Shown: positions 50,106 through 60,952 of the stretch, one piece after another
Position numbering within the stretch: position 1 is the first letter of the stretch
Layout: each line of letters starts with the position of its first letter
DNA from: Maniola hyperantus
Taxonomy: Eukaryota; Arthropoda; Insecta; Lepidoptera; Nymphalidae
Direction: 5' to 3'
Length of the DNA stretch: 64,000 bases
NCBI RefSeq assembly: GCF_902806685.2
Contig: NC_048538.1
Span: forward strand, 16,368,001-16,432,000
Notes under the pieces: generated by a model
What the model saw: the letters and a program-made list of their open reading frames with translations, nothing else
What the model was told of the DNA's origin: nothing
Database searches by the model: none
Position numbers and translations under genes: made by a program

Positions 50106-50692
50106 GTTGAATTCTCTGTGGCACAGTATTAAGAGAGACACAGTAGTCCAGCATCTTTGATCTCGTTATGATAACGTCTGGAATTGAAGCTGTAAACTTT
50201 GCTACTGTGATCATATTCGATACAGCGCCCTCTAGTTTGTACCGTATGATGGAAATCAGAGAACAGGTTCTAAAAACTAAGCAAACAAAATACGTCTAAT
50301 GCATTCAAATTCTTGTGAACTACTTGTATCGAACATTATAAAGTTGTCTATATATATAGCACAAAAAATTGTTGATTTCTCTTCATAGAAAGTCATGATA
50401 TTATATTTTAAATCATTTTTTATACAGTTTTTTAGGTTTCTTACACCTATTGACATAAACCTCGTTGCATGAATTGTTTACTTAAGCAAATATTTATGGC
50501 AAAACCATCTTACATCAACATAACATAGAATATATTATATTTGAACATAATCTGACTATGAGCAACAAATACATTTTTCATAATTTTTTTACAGTTTATG
50601 TCATGAGCATAATATGTCCATTTATATGACTAAAAATTGTATATATTATATTATGTATTTAATATAACAGAAAAATAAGAGAAAGATTATCT
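50106..50692. other. AT-rich stretch, nothing seen
   Basis: It contains CAGCGCCCTCTAGTTTGTAC, similar to 56408, but no gene or clear repeat ends. Confidence 0.4.
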
Positions 50693-50877
50693 ACAGTACA
50701 CGGCCAAAAGTAATGTACATCAGCCTTTAGAATGACATTTCCGCTTTGTAGAGCGTTGTCTCTGTCACTCATACCTATATGACGTTTTGTCGTTCTCAAC
50801 GACAGGGACAACGCTCTATAAATCTGCTATCTCCTTCTAAAGGTCGTTGTACATTACTTTCGGCCGCGTACTGTACA
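50693..50877. repeat. MITE, family F3
   Basis: ACAGTACACGGCCAAAAGTA at the left and TTACTTTCGGCCGCGTACTG at the right. Confidence 0.78.
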
Positions 50878-51705
50878 CAGACTGCAGCAAAATACTGTCA
50901 TTGGTACATAATTATATACAGCATCTAACCTAACATGAATGAAATGTACAGTCAAAGGCCAAAACTCGTTTAGCACCTTAATGATCGAATTCGCTTGCAC
51001 TGCACCGCACGGTTGTGCACACATCTGAGTGTTTGTGTGACGTGTTTATAGAAAAAGGTAATAAGTGCGACGGGTTTTTGATGGAATAGTTTTGCGGAAT
51101 TGCTACTCGAATTCTGAGGCCAACTGTACATGCTTCTTGCACTATTATGTCTCACAGGATTTCATACAATAGCGCGGGAATAAATCATCAAGTAGCATAT
51201 AAGATTAGATTAGGCCCAGAATGAAATCTAATCACCACCATCAGTCGCACAGTACTACCACTTTATAAGTTTCGCCGATGTACTTGCGCAGAAATCTTAT
51301 TTTTGAACGGCGCGAATATAGCACGAGTCTCTGTTGTTGGGGTAGACAAACCCCCATATTTTGTGTCGCGCGAAGCCAGGTCGTTAAGGCTCTGAATGAA
51401 TGCAGCCTACACTGTAGGCAGTGGCGTGCAGCTCATAGAAGCATAAACGCACTGCTTACCCCCATTGTAAGAAATCAATGCTTACTTTTTCATTGTAACC
51501 TGCCGTAAAACAAGTTCATACCTAAATGCATACCCTGGCTTGAACTCCTGTGCACGCCACTGACTGTAGGGTGGTATTGAGAGGCGCAGATCACACTAGC
51601 TGTAGACGCCGCACGGTGTTCACTACGTACGTAAGACGTATACCACTGCATGTCGACAGTGTCAGTTCACACTAGCACGTGGAGCGCGTGCTGCAGAGCC
51701 CTGGA
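50878..51705. other. Probable 3' UTR and flank of l(3)mbt
   Basis: A fragment at 51270 (GATGTACTTGCGCAGAAAT) recurs near 11070. No exon is supported. The poly(A) site was not determined. Confidence 0.4.
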
Positions 51706-51897
51706 TCACGACAGCGAGTCGCGCAGCTGACGCACGGCCGCGTACACTTTGACGGCGGGCCCGAGCCGCAGCCGCAGGCAGTGCACGAGCTCCTCGCACG
51801 ACGCCATCAGCAGCTCCGCACCAGAGACGCGCGCGGCGGCCGCTGCGGCGCCCGCGGCCGCTCCCGCGATGCGCGACAGTAAGGCTGCCACATCCTT
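51706..51897 (-). CDS. l(3)mbt: l(3)mbt last exon: SAM domain and stop
   Basis: The acceptor is ACTGATTACAG. It encodes KDVAALLSRIAGAAAGAAAA, then ELLMASCEELVHCLRLRLGP and AVKVYAAVRQLRDSLS, TGA. The middle helix is an unusual Ala run. Confidence 0.88.
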   Translation of the reverse strand, partial: KDVAALLSRIAGAAAGAAAAAARVSGAELLMASCEELVHCLRLRLGPAVKVYAAVRQLRDSLS

Positions 51898-54800
51898 CTG
51901 TAATCAGTAGGGCGATTGTCTAAAAATCTTCAAAAGTTACAGATTTAGTCAAAATTTATTTATCTTACCAAACTTTACTTTCTCATCCACACCTTGCGAG
52001 CTATTTTATTTTATTTTATTTTTTCTTTATTATACTTACAAAAAAAAAAAAAAAACTATCGTACAATTTTCCTATTCTTACAATTTACAACATCTATTTC
52101 AATGTATTATTTCTTATTTCTTCTTTTATGTCCTATATCACTTTAAATTTAAAAACTGTAAACACTTTATTTTATTTTATTTATCCATTTACTCGCCAAC
52201 TTTATATATTCTATGCCACTGACGTTTAGGTAATATTTAAAAGGCGGTCACTGAAAATCAGCGTTGGGGCATCTGGTACCTCAGATATTTGCTCTAGAGG
52301 TTTGTGTCTGAGGGGCCCGACGTCTCAACACAAGCTGAGTGGCCTACCTGTTCGAGGTGTTGCACTGCTGTACAGGACGATATTGCCTACACCATGTACC
52401 ACCTATATACCTCGAATAAACATTATTCTATTCTATTCTATTCTATAAAACCTGCATCAATCGTTATTACAATCTCAATTGTTCTGATTGGCTGAATTTG
52501 TGCAATTCTTGTTGCAACAATGCATTGTAGCCAACAGTGAGCGAGCGTCAACCAATCAGAGATGACTGCGATCGTGACATTGTAGCTGTCAAACAACCGC
52601 GGTAGGGCCACAGGGAAAAAGTATTAATTTTTGCGTCTCGCTGGCGAAGAATCAAATCTATAGCGCAAACTTTGACGAGACAACGTTATAGCGCTGACAT
52701 AAACCTGTCTCGTTTTAACTGAAACTAAAGTCTGAGCAATGTCAAAGTATGATATATCTCAGCTTAAGTATGCACCATGATAAAGCCATTTTTTCGTAAT
52801 TTTTCTTGTTTTATACATTTAGTAGTTATTGAAATTACACAGTGCTTTTTTCATATTTGTATTTAGCCGGTTAGCCAGTAATTGGGTGTGTACAATTTTT
52901 TTTTTCTCTGTGCACTGTAATTTTTATTTCATACTAGCTTATGCTCGCGACGTGGACTACACCAAACCACTATTTCACCCCTTTAGCGGATGAATTTTCG
53001 AAAATCCTTTCTTAGCCGAAGCCCTACGTCATAATAACTATCTGCATGCCTTTCAGCCCGATACGTCCAGTAGTTTGAGCTGTGCGTTGATAGATCAGTC
53101 AGTCAGTCACCTTTTCCTTTTATATATTTAGATGTGTATTATGGAGTTGATTGAAGAATTAATTCAAATCGACGAGATCTTGATCGCAAGCGTGAAATTT
53201 TGGCAATGTAGTTCTGTAGCAGATACAAACCTGTGTCCAAGAGTCGGGGTCTGGCGGCAGCGCGAGGTCGGCCACGTGCCTCGCGATGAGCGCGCGCGGC
53301 ATGGCGGGCACGGGCGCGGGCGAGTGCGCGGCGGAGCGGAGCGGCGCGGAGGGCGGCGGCGCGGAGTGGCGCGAGCTGGCACGCAACCGCTCATCACTGC
53401 CGCGCCAACGCTTACCGCCGCTGCTCGACAGCGACTCGTCGTCTGATACCTGTGTTCGTGGTTCGTGGCAACATCAGAATACGATCGGCGGCGGGCTGAT
53501 TACGTATCTCGCGATCATTGCTGTCAAACGTCCGGCTAGAGAGAGACAGCAATAGCCACACAGCAAAATAAGAAGAAGAAGAGAGACAGCAAATGAACTG
53601 TCGCACTCCACGGTTAGGAAACTAAAGAGACAGACATCTTAAAAAGTAATCTTAATTAATTGGATAAAGAAACATGTGTATATAACGACTAGCTTATGCT
53701 CGCGACTTCGTCCGCGTGGACTACACAAATTTCAAACCCCTATTTCACCTCCTTAGGGGTTGAATTTTAAAAAATCCTTTCTTAGCGGATGCCTGCGTCA
53801 TAATAGCTATCTGCATGCCAAATTTCAGCCCGATCCGACCAGTGGTTTGAGCTGTGCGTTGATAGATCAGTCAGTCAGTCAGTCAGTCAGTCAGTCAGTC
53901 ACCTTTTCTTTTTATATATTTAGATAAGTATGGGAGTTCTTACTTACCGGATCGTTTTTGGAAACTTCTTCAACTCTTTTGTGTTTGGGCGGCCGTCCCC
54001 TCGGAAGCCTGAAAATTAAATGAATTTGTCATGATCCTAAGAATTTAAATCTTAAAAGTTAGTTGTGAATGTAATTAAATTTAACAGAACTTACTTCTCT
54101 TTGGGAGCGTCACTGTTGGGTGTACTAGTTGAAATCGATTTAGGTTTACTTTGTGCCCTGAAACCAAAAGAACAATACTTTATTTAGTATAGGTATACCT
54201 ATCCATACTCTATCGCGTCTTTTTGTCTAGTGCTTTGGTCTGGAAGTGTGGTGTGAATTATTCGCTTTTTTTTGTCTAAATAAAAAAATAAAAAAATAAA
54301 AAATAAATAAAAATACTTCCATCACAACTCATATCACAATTGCATATTATAAATGCGAAAGTGTGTTTGTATGTTGGTTTGTCCTTCAATCACGTCGCAA
54401 CGGAGCAACTGATCGACGTGATTTTTTGCATGGGTCTAGTTAAAGACATGGAGATTGATATAAGCTACTTTTTATTCCGGAAAATCAAAGAGTTCCCACG
54501 GGATTTCTAAAAACCTAAATCCACACGTACGAAGTCGCGGGCATCTAGTCCTAATCCTAATAATATTATGAATGTGAAAGTGTGGATGTTTGGATGTTTG
54601 TTACTCAATCACGCAAAAACTACTGGACGGATTTGGCTGAAATTTGTAATGGAGATAGATTAAACCCTGGATTAACACATAGGCTACTTTTTATCCCGAA
54701 AAATCAAAGAGTTCCCACGGGATTTCTAAAGACCTAAATCCACACGTACGAAGTTGCGGGCATCAGCTAGTAATAATATAACTGCGACAGTGTGTATGGC

Positions 54801-57348
54801 TGTCTGTTTTCACGGCCCATCCATTGAAAAGATTTTGCCGAAATTTGGTATAGAGATAGCTTACATCCCAGGAAAGGACAATGGTACTGATTCTGAGCAC
54901 AACCTAATTTTAGAGTATTCGCATACTCGTCTTACTAATGTAATATGAAAAGGACAGACGCAGTTTGACAGTTTTAAATTTAATTTTTAGATGGTAAAAT
55001 CCGTGATTTTAGCGCGCAGTCGCGAGCCTACTGTTTAAATTTGTAGCGTGCACTAAAATTTAGAGTCTTTAAATGTGAAAGTCATGTTCCGTTCCTTTTT
55101 TAGCATTGTTAAAAAGAAAAGGATGCAGATACTCTAAATTTAGTTTAGAGAACGACAAAGGAATCGGTGCCATTGGCCCCGATTCTCTAGTCTCCCTCTA
55201 AACTAAATACCCTAATTAGAGTATCTGCATCCTTTTCTTTTTGCGAATGCTAAAAAAGGAACGGAACATGACTTTCACATTTAAAGACTAAATTTTAGTG
55301 CACAATACAAATTTAAACAGTAGGTTCGCGACTGCGCGCTAAAATCACGGGTTTTACCATCTAAAAATTAAATTTAAAACTGTCAAACTGCGTCTGTCCT
55401 TTTCATATTACATTAATAAGACGAGTATGCGAATACTCTAAAATTAGGTTGTGCTCAGAATCAGTGCCAATGTCTAACTTTTTATCCTATAAAATCGCAG
55501 AGTTCCTTCAGCCTACCTTTGCAATCGGTCCGGCGGCGACGGCGGGCGCTGCGCGCGGTAGGGGCAGGCGGAGGCGGCGCCGTGCTGCTTGTGCGAGCCG
55601 CCGCGCACCGAGCCCAGCCCTCTGCACCCGCCCACTCCGCACGGACCGCTTATTCGGAGCTCCTCAGCAGCTGCATACAACGTACCTAATGAGCTTCTAA
55701 TCTATGCGTTTAACTAACTTTTTTTTTTTTATATATATTTATTTATTTAAACAACTCAGTACAGTAATCAACTCTCTGGAATCCTGACCCCTAAACTAGG
55801 AAATCCCGTGTCTTAGGGGCCAGTGCCTTCCCAAACATAAGTTGAATAGTTAATAATTTACAGCTAGGTATTACAACTATATAAAATAAATAAATAAACA
55901 ATACACAAGGTTAAAGCGTGAAAGAAACCATGGGACGCGTCCGTTAACTACCTATTTAACTAAACTCTTTGGTACTTTAAAGAACACCGCTAAAATATGG
56001 CAGCCACAAAACAGCTATTCTGTTTAGCGGCGGCTGAACAAAACCAGATCTAAATAACTTTCAGTCTCGAGTCGCGCCTCAGTAGATTGTTCAACAAGGG
56101 ACTAAAACGAACCTCGAGCATGAAGTATGCACGGATTTTAGGCAGTGGTCCGACCGCCGCGCCGGCGAGAAAACGACTAACTATCGCCGATTTTCTCTCT
56201 CAAGAAACGCACTGTACGGGAGCGGTGTGCAGGCTCGACCGTACCAAAGGGGAGATCTCCCACCGAGCGGTTGGTTGTGCTCGGTAGCGCCAGCTGGGCC
56301 GACGGTTGTATCTTGAAACTTCTATATATAGTCCAGATTGCCGAACACTCTGTTAGTGCGAGTACTGTCGGCGGTACATTTGTTCGGGACTACGTCATCG
56401 ATTGAACAGCGCCATCTAGTTTATATTGTGGCAACCGCCACAGCACAATAAATGTACATTCCGTGTAAACGAAAGAAATGCATATATCAAAAGTTGCTCT
56501 CTGACTGTTCACACTGCCGGCGACGACGACTTTGCTCAGACTTAAGATTGAGTTAAAACGAGACAGATTTATGTGACAGATAATAGCTCTGTCTCGTTTT
56601 AACTCTATCTTAAGTCTGCAGAGTGCGCTCTATAGATTTCACCCTTAGTCCCGAGTTAAACACTACTTTTCACATCGATTGCGAGGAAATGAAACAACGA
56701 TACACGACCGCGACCTATAGCCTTATTCTCATACTTCAACTATTCCGGTCAATTTGTACAAAAGCTCTAGCCATACATCGATAAATCGTCCACTGCGCAC
56801 GTACAACGTTTGAAGCCTTTTAACAAGATGCCAAGTTCAAGGTTGGAGACCTTTTGACGTGACCAAGTCTAGCTTACACAAATAAAATTTCAGGAGAACA
56901 TGGAGCATAGGAAGCTAGACTTAAAACTTAAAACTGTAGAAATTTCCATACAACACTTTTATGCTCTTGGGCATAAAAGTGTTGTATGGAAATTTAAACA
57001 GTTTTAGTCAGCATAAAGTCTTCTTCAAGTACTCACTCAGCGGGGGCTCCAAGGGATGTCCGGTCTTCAGGCACCAGCCCACGGGGTGTATGTCCGGCGA
57101 GTCGTCGTCCAGCCAGCACGCCAGCTCCTCGGGCCAGCCGTCGAACGACACGCGCACCTGGTGGCCCTTCACCGCGCTGATGGTGGCCACTCGGATCAGG
57201 AAGGGCACCCTGCGGTCCACCACCTCAAGCTTCATCCCCGGCTTGAAGCCGAGCGGCGGGCGCGCCTTGAAGGCGCGGGGCGGCGCCGCGCTCGCCATCG
57301 TCTCCGACAGGTAGTTCTCCCATGAGAACGACGACGAGTCCTTGTAGT
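51706..57348 (-). CDS. l(3)mbt: Lethal(3)malignant brain tumour-like chromatin protein, C-terminal part (six exons)
   Basis: Exons 57348-57037, 55670-55517, 54157-54095, 54008-53948, 53449-53231 and 51897-51706 join in phase. The first encodes an MBT repeat (FSWENYLSETMASAAPPRAF, PGMKLEVVDRR, VSFDGWPEELACWLDDDSPD, IHPVGWCLKTGHPLEPP), which resembles the last MBT of L3MBTL proteins. Next is a C2HC zinc finger (PCGVGGC...SHKQHGAASACPY), a basic AT-hook-like GRPPKHKR, and a C-terminal SAM domain (RLRLGPAVKVYAAV). This is the L(3)mbt domain order. MBT repeats bind methylated histone lysines and the family represses germline and growth genes in the nucleus; this is inferred from homology. The 5' exons with the earlier MBT repeats are beyond the right edge. 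Confidence 0.9.
52010..52445 (+). repeat. LINE 3' region with (TTCTA)n tail, in an l(3)mbt intron
   Basis: TTGGGGCATCTGGTACCTCA to CCTCGAATAAACATTATTCT and then (ATTCT)n at about 52424-52445. The class is uncertain. Confidence 0.5.
52445..52608 (-). repeat. MITE, family F7
   Basis: AAAACCTGCATCAATCGTTA, TTGTTGCAACAATGCATTGT and GTGACATTGTAGCTGTCAAA. Confidence 0.72.
52670..52735. repeat. MITE F6 fragment
   Basis: ATAAACCTGTCTCGTTTTAA then CTAAAGTCTGAGC, as in the right half of the copy at 56530. Confidence 0.45.
52935..53130 (-). repeat. Helitron-like element, second subtype, 5'-deleted
   Basis: CTAGCTTATGCTCGCGACGT to TTTTCCTTTTATATATTTAG. Confidence 0.7.
53231..53449 (-). CDS. l(3)mbt: l(3)mbt exon: Ser/Ala/Pro-rich linker
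   Basis: The acceptor is CACGAACACAG and the donor ACACAG|GTTTGT; 73 codons, phase 0 on both sides. It encodes VSDDESLSSSGGKRWRGSDE and ALIARHVADLALPPDPDSWT plus Q. The last part leads into the SAM domain. Confidence 0.82.
53690..53930 (-). repeat. Helitron-like element, second subtype
   Basis: CTAGCTTATGCTCGCGACTT, (TCAG)n expanded near 53868-53898, and the end CTTTTTATATATTTAG. It ends 18 bp from the splice donor of the 54008-53948 exon. Confidence 0.75.
53948..54008 (-). CDS. l(3)mbt: l(3)mbt small exon: basic AT-hook-like motif
   Basis: The acceptor is AATTTTCAG and the donor CCG|GTAAGT. It encodes LPRGRPPKHKRVEEVSKNDP. GRPPKHKR fits an AT-hook or nuclear-localisation motif. Confidence 0.82.
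54095..54157 (-). CDS. l(3)mbt: l(3)mbt small exon
   Basis: The acceptor is TGGTTTCAG and the donor GAGAA|GTAAGT; 63 nt, phase 2 in and out. It encodes AQSKPKSISTSTPNSDAPKE plus K. Confidence 0.78.
54340..54880 (+). repeat. Three Helitron-like elements in tandem orientation
   Basis: 54340-54549 (ATTATAAATGCGAAAGTGTG to AAGTCGCGGGCATCTAG), 54552-54768 (AATATTATGAATGTGAAAGT to GCGGGCATCAGCTAG) and a truncated third copy from about 54770. Confidence 0.75.
54881..55173 (+). repeat. MITE F2, left member of an inverted pair
   Basis: CAATGGTACTGATTCTGAGC to AAAGGAATCGGTGCCATTG. Confidence 0.8.
55174..55471 (-). repeat. MITE F2, right member of an inverted pair
   Basis: GCCCCGATTCTCTAGTCTCC to GTGCTCAGAATCAGTGCCAA. 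It is in the opposite orientation to the copy that it abuts. Confidence 0.8.
55517..55670 (-). CDS. l(3)mbt: l(3)mbt exon: C2HC zinc finger
   Basis: The acceptor is GTTGTATGCAG and the donor CAAAG|GTAGGC. It encodes AEELRISGPCGVGGCRGLGS and GGSHKQHGAASACPYRAQRP. The Cys-x4-Cys...His...Cys layout equals the C2HC finger of L(3)mbt and L3MBTL. Confidence 0.88.
55700..56529. other. l(3)mbt intron, no exon supported
   Basis: A GC-richer block at 56095-56300 has a 66-codon frame without recognisable homology. The rest is AT-rich with ATAAATAAATAAA runs. Confidence 0.4.
56530..56634. repeat. MITE, family F6
   Basis: ACTTTGCTCAGACTTAAGAT with AGTTAAAACGAGACAGATTT at the left, and the inverse CTGTCTCGTTTTAACTCTAT at the right. 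Confidence 0.75.
57037..57348 (-). CDS. l(3)mbt: l(3)mbt exon: MBT repeat
   Basis: The acceptor is GATTGTCCACAG and the donor CTGA|GTGAGT; 312 nt. It encodes a whole MBT repeat: SFSWENYLSETMASA, GFKPGMKLEVVDRRVPFLIR, GHQVRVSFDGWPEELACWLD and HPVGWCLKTGHPL. The phase-1 exit joins the zinc-finger exon as PLTAEEL. Confidence 0.93.
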
Positions 57349-57689
57349 CTGTGGACAATCAGCTTTACCTCAAACTCGACTCTAGAACATCACATGCATC
57401 TCATAAAATTAAGAGATATATTTTCGTTGTATAACTACAAATTAACGATTACTACTTTTACTTATGCTATACCTATGGGACCTTTTTTCTTGCCTTTCAT
57501 GATTCTAGGTCAACGGGAACTTGTAGTCTGTGGGCAATCAGCTTTACCTTAAACTTAACTCTAAGATCACATGCATCCCAAGAGATGTCTTTTTCGTTGT
57601 ATTACAAATAATTAACAATTTCAATGATTTCTTCCTTTACTTGCGCTAGACCTTGTTTCTTGTCTTTCATGATTCTAGGACAACGGGAA
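57341..57689. repeat. Tandem duplication (179 bp offset) spanning a splice acceptor
   Basis: CTTGTAGTCTGTGGACAATC at 57341 and CTTGTAGTCTGTGGGCAATC at 57520 begin two diverged copies, each ending CATGATTCTAGG..CAACGGGAA. The unit includes the first 8 bases of the MBT exon and its acceptor, so the upstream copy holds a decoy acceptor at 57528. Confidence 0.8.
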
Positions 57690-58319
57690 GTACCTTATAG
57701 GTTTGGATTTATTTGTGAGTGTCAAAATAAGCGGCACAAATTGATTTTTTATTGCAACTCGGCTTGATTTTTAACCGACTTCCAAAAAGGAGGTGGTTCT
57801 CAATTCGGCCCGTTTTTTTATTACAACTCCAAAGGACCGTACCTACCTCTAAATATTTGTTATAAATAATTTCAACTTGTTACCTATCAACTTGTTACTT
57901 AGAAAAAGAATTTTATATGTACATATTTGAAATGAAAAAAAAAACAATTTTAAACATGTTTTAATCCTAAATAATATAATTTAAACGCTAAAATGTTTTA
58001 ATCCTGTTTTAAACAAAATATTTTCTTACTATTTTTTTCAATCCTGTATTGATCTACAAAACCATAAAAACTTCAGGTAAACATTACGACACTCTCTCTA
58101 TAAGATAAGCAGATTTGTTTTTTTATCACAATCCATCCATTGCACCTGATAACGACTGCATCTGATGATAAGCGACGACGAGACGGTTTAGTCGATTAAA
58201 ACAAACAAATTTTGTCCATCTTGGGCATCTTCTAGTATTAAAATAAATGTTTTCGGGATAAAAAGTAATTTCTGTATACCTTCAATCTAAATTGGTAAAA
58301 CGGATGGGACGGAACGGAA
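57690..58319. other. AT-rich l(3)mbt intron, nothing coding seen
   Basis: It includes GACTTCCAAAAAGGAGGTGG, similar to 5730 and 29690. No exon is supported. Confidence 0.4.
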
Positions 58320-58846
58320 AAACTAGTCGTCAGACTCGGGAACCGAGGGTTCTGTACTAGTCGTATTTTTTCGACATTATGCATAAAAATATATAAAAAT
58401 CTGTTTTAGAATGTACAGGTAAAGCCCTTTCATAATATGCTACCCCACTTGGTATAGTAGGTAATCCTACTTTAAAAATAGAAAATACTAATTATTATTA
58501 GTTCATGAATACATTTTAATTTTTTTTGTGATGTAACCACAAATTAAGTTTTACCCGATTTTTCCTTTATGTGTGCTATAAGACCTACCTACTTGCCAAA
58601 TTTCATGATTCTAGGTCAACGGGAAATACCCTATAGGTTTTCTTGACAGACACGACAGACAAACAACAAAGTGACCCTATAAGGGTTCCTTTTTCCTTTC
58701 TTTGGGGTTTCTAGACAGACACGACCGACAGACAGACAAACGGACGGACGGACAGACAGACAGATAGTCAACAAAGTAATTTTTTGAAAAGACAAATTCA
58801 AAGAAGAAAAGGGTTCCTTTTCCTTTTGAGGTGCAGAACCCTAAAA
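58320..58846 (+). repeat. Repeat R1 with an extended (CAGA/CGGA)n tail
   Basis: From ACTAGTCGTCAGACTCGGGA through GTACAGGTAAAGCCCTTTCA to TTTTGAGGTGCAGAACCCTA. The GGGTTCC tail unit occurs three times (58685, 58707, 58809). Confidence 0.7.
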
Positions 58847-59699
58847 ATGAAAGCTAGCAGACAGACAGACAGACACTCTTTCACTATTATAATATAACTT
58901 AGGATGGATACAAGTTTTTAAACGATAGGTATAGACTCTACAAGAACGAAGCCACGAGGCTATATAGGCTCGTTTCAAACTTACATTATACATAACAAGA
59001 TAGGTACATAATAACATAACCAAAGCAATTCATTACGATAATAATAATTGACTCACGTGAAATTATTGGAACAACTCATATCCCACTTAACTTAAATGTA
59101 TCAATACCATGACAAATTACCGGTAAATTGACTTCTTGACTTGAATTATCTAGCTATTAGTTAGAATCCGCGATGTTATACGTAGTGGGATATTGACATA
59201 GGTCTGACCTAGTCGAGTGTTGGTAGGTGACTGATAGACGATAGTGGTTCGAAGCGTCAAGCGACTCAGTATTACGGAGTCGGCAACTCGCTACCGTAAT
59301 GTAAACAGCCAAACGATTAAATTGTAGATACGTAATTATCCTCGTTAGGTAACTAATGGAGAAACCGAGTGTTGTTTTACCAATTTTGGAACTATGTACT
59401 TTGTAGGTTATAAGTTCAACATGATTTTCTTTGGACTTGTGTTACATACTTATCTATACCTGTAAGTATTAGGGTCTAAATGCGTTTTACATAATATTTA
59501 ATTATGAAAATATGTAACTTTCATTAATAAAAAATTCCCTCAGACTGTGTCGTATAAAGAGTTAAAAATTAAATTTATAATTTTTTTCGGCATTAAATAA
59601 TTAAAATAAAACGAAAATAAGGAAGGAACAATTTTTATATACAAAAAAATATTTTTAATAAGTATCGGATTAAAATATATTTATATCAAAAAATATCTT
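58847..59699. other. AT-rich l(3)mbt intron or upstream DNA
   Basis: No exon with MBT similarity was found here, and no clear repeat ends after the (CAGA)n near 58860. Confidence 0.4.
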
Positions 59700-60220
59700 A
59701 CCTTATCTTGTGTATATATATTTTGGAACTATGCATATTTATTAGAAACAACACTGAGTATTTTGTGGGAAATAACACAAAAAGAGACAACTTGCGTACA
59801 AAATATAAATACAACATAATTGTACCCCAAAATAACTGCTACACTTTCTCAAAAAGCGCATTTGCATTTGGTGTTAAAATTTTTAATCATTTACCACTCA
59901 ATATTAAAAAAAACAGAAGGCAATATGTTTAAAAATAAATTAAGAAATTGGTTAATTAGTAAGGCCTTTTATAATGTTAATGAGTATTTTTATGAAAATT
60001 ATTGATGTAAGTATAGTATGTAAGTACCTAGGTAGTGTTTTTTAGTTTAGTAAACAAAATAGTTAAAAATTGTAATAATAAAAAATTGTATGTAACCAGT
60101 ATTGCACGCCACAAAGTGGCAAACTGTTAGAACTTTATAACAAGTATAACACCTAATGTACCTACACAGTTAATGCAATAAAATTTATTCTATTCTATTC
60201 TATTCTATTCTATTCTATAC
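59700..60220 (+). mobile_element. LINE 3' end (jockey-like) with broken reverse transcriptase C-terminus
   Basis: One frame reads NIIVPQNNCYTFSKSAFAFG and KIFNHLPLNIK; after a frameshift near 59905 the next reads NMFKNKLRNWLISKAFYNVN then EYFYENY and stop. This is typical of the last part of jockey-type reverse transcriptases. The tail AATAAAATTTATTCTATTCT is (TTCTA)n to 60218. Confidence 0.7.
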
Positions 60221-60387
60221 CAATAACTATACGAATATGTATTTTAATTTATGAGTCCGTATTTATACTCTATTTTGATTTAACGTTGAAATATTAGTCC
60301 GTTTATAACGTTGAAGTATTAGTTAGTTAGGCGCAACACACACCACCAGAGCCGTGGCGTCTTTCTTTCTTGATAAAAATTCAAACT

Positions 60388-60952
60388 AATGCTCATGATA
60401 CACATGCTAGTTAATTGCATGCTAGGTGCTGGCAAGCTGGCATGCCAGCTACTAGCAGAATGTCAGTGCGTGATACACATGCTTGTAACTGGTATGCCAG
60501 TTACTAGAAAGGCTGCGTACCGTACCAGTGACGTGCGAGTTGAAGATCACAAAATAAATATATTATATTATGAAGAAATAAATAGTGTTACAATACAAGT
60601 CGCGATTACCTTAGTGAAGAAACTTTTGAAAACAATGAATGAAACTTTTGAAAACAATGAATAGACACAAAAAAAGAAAACAATATGGAGAGAAATTGCA
60701 TTAGTAGTAGTACGATGTGCGAGATACTAGCAAACACGTTACGACGTGTTTCGCGTACTTGTAGCTGGCGTGCGAGTCCCCCGTCCCACTTCCCCTCAAG
60801 GGGAAAAAATCAAACGCCTTGCGATCTACTGGTATGCCATGTACTGGCATGCGAGCTACTGGCAGAACCTCGATACACATGCTAGTAGCTCGTTCTTGCT
60901 TGTAACTGGCATGCTTTTGTGCGAGTAACTAGCATGTGTATCACGCGCTTAA
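60388..60952. repeat. Inverted-repeat transposon with ACTAGCATG-rich ends
   Basis: TAATGCTCATGATACACATG at the left and CATGTGTATCACGCGCTTA at the right are inverse copies. Multiple GCATGCCAGTTACTAG blocks fill the ends. Inside, AAACTTTTGAAAACAATGAA is tandemly doubled at 60617-60661. Confidence 0.7.
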
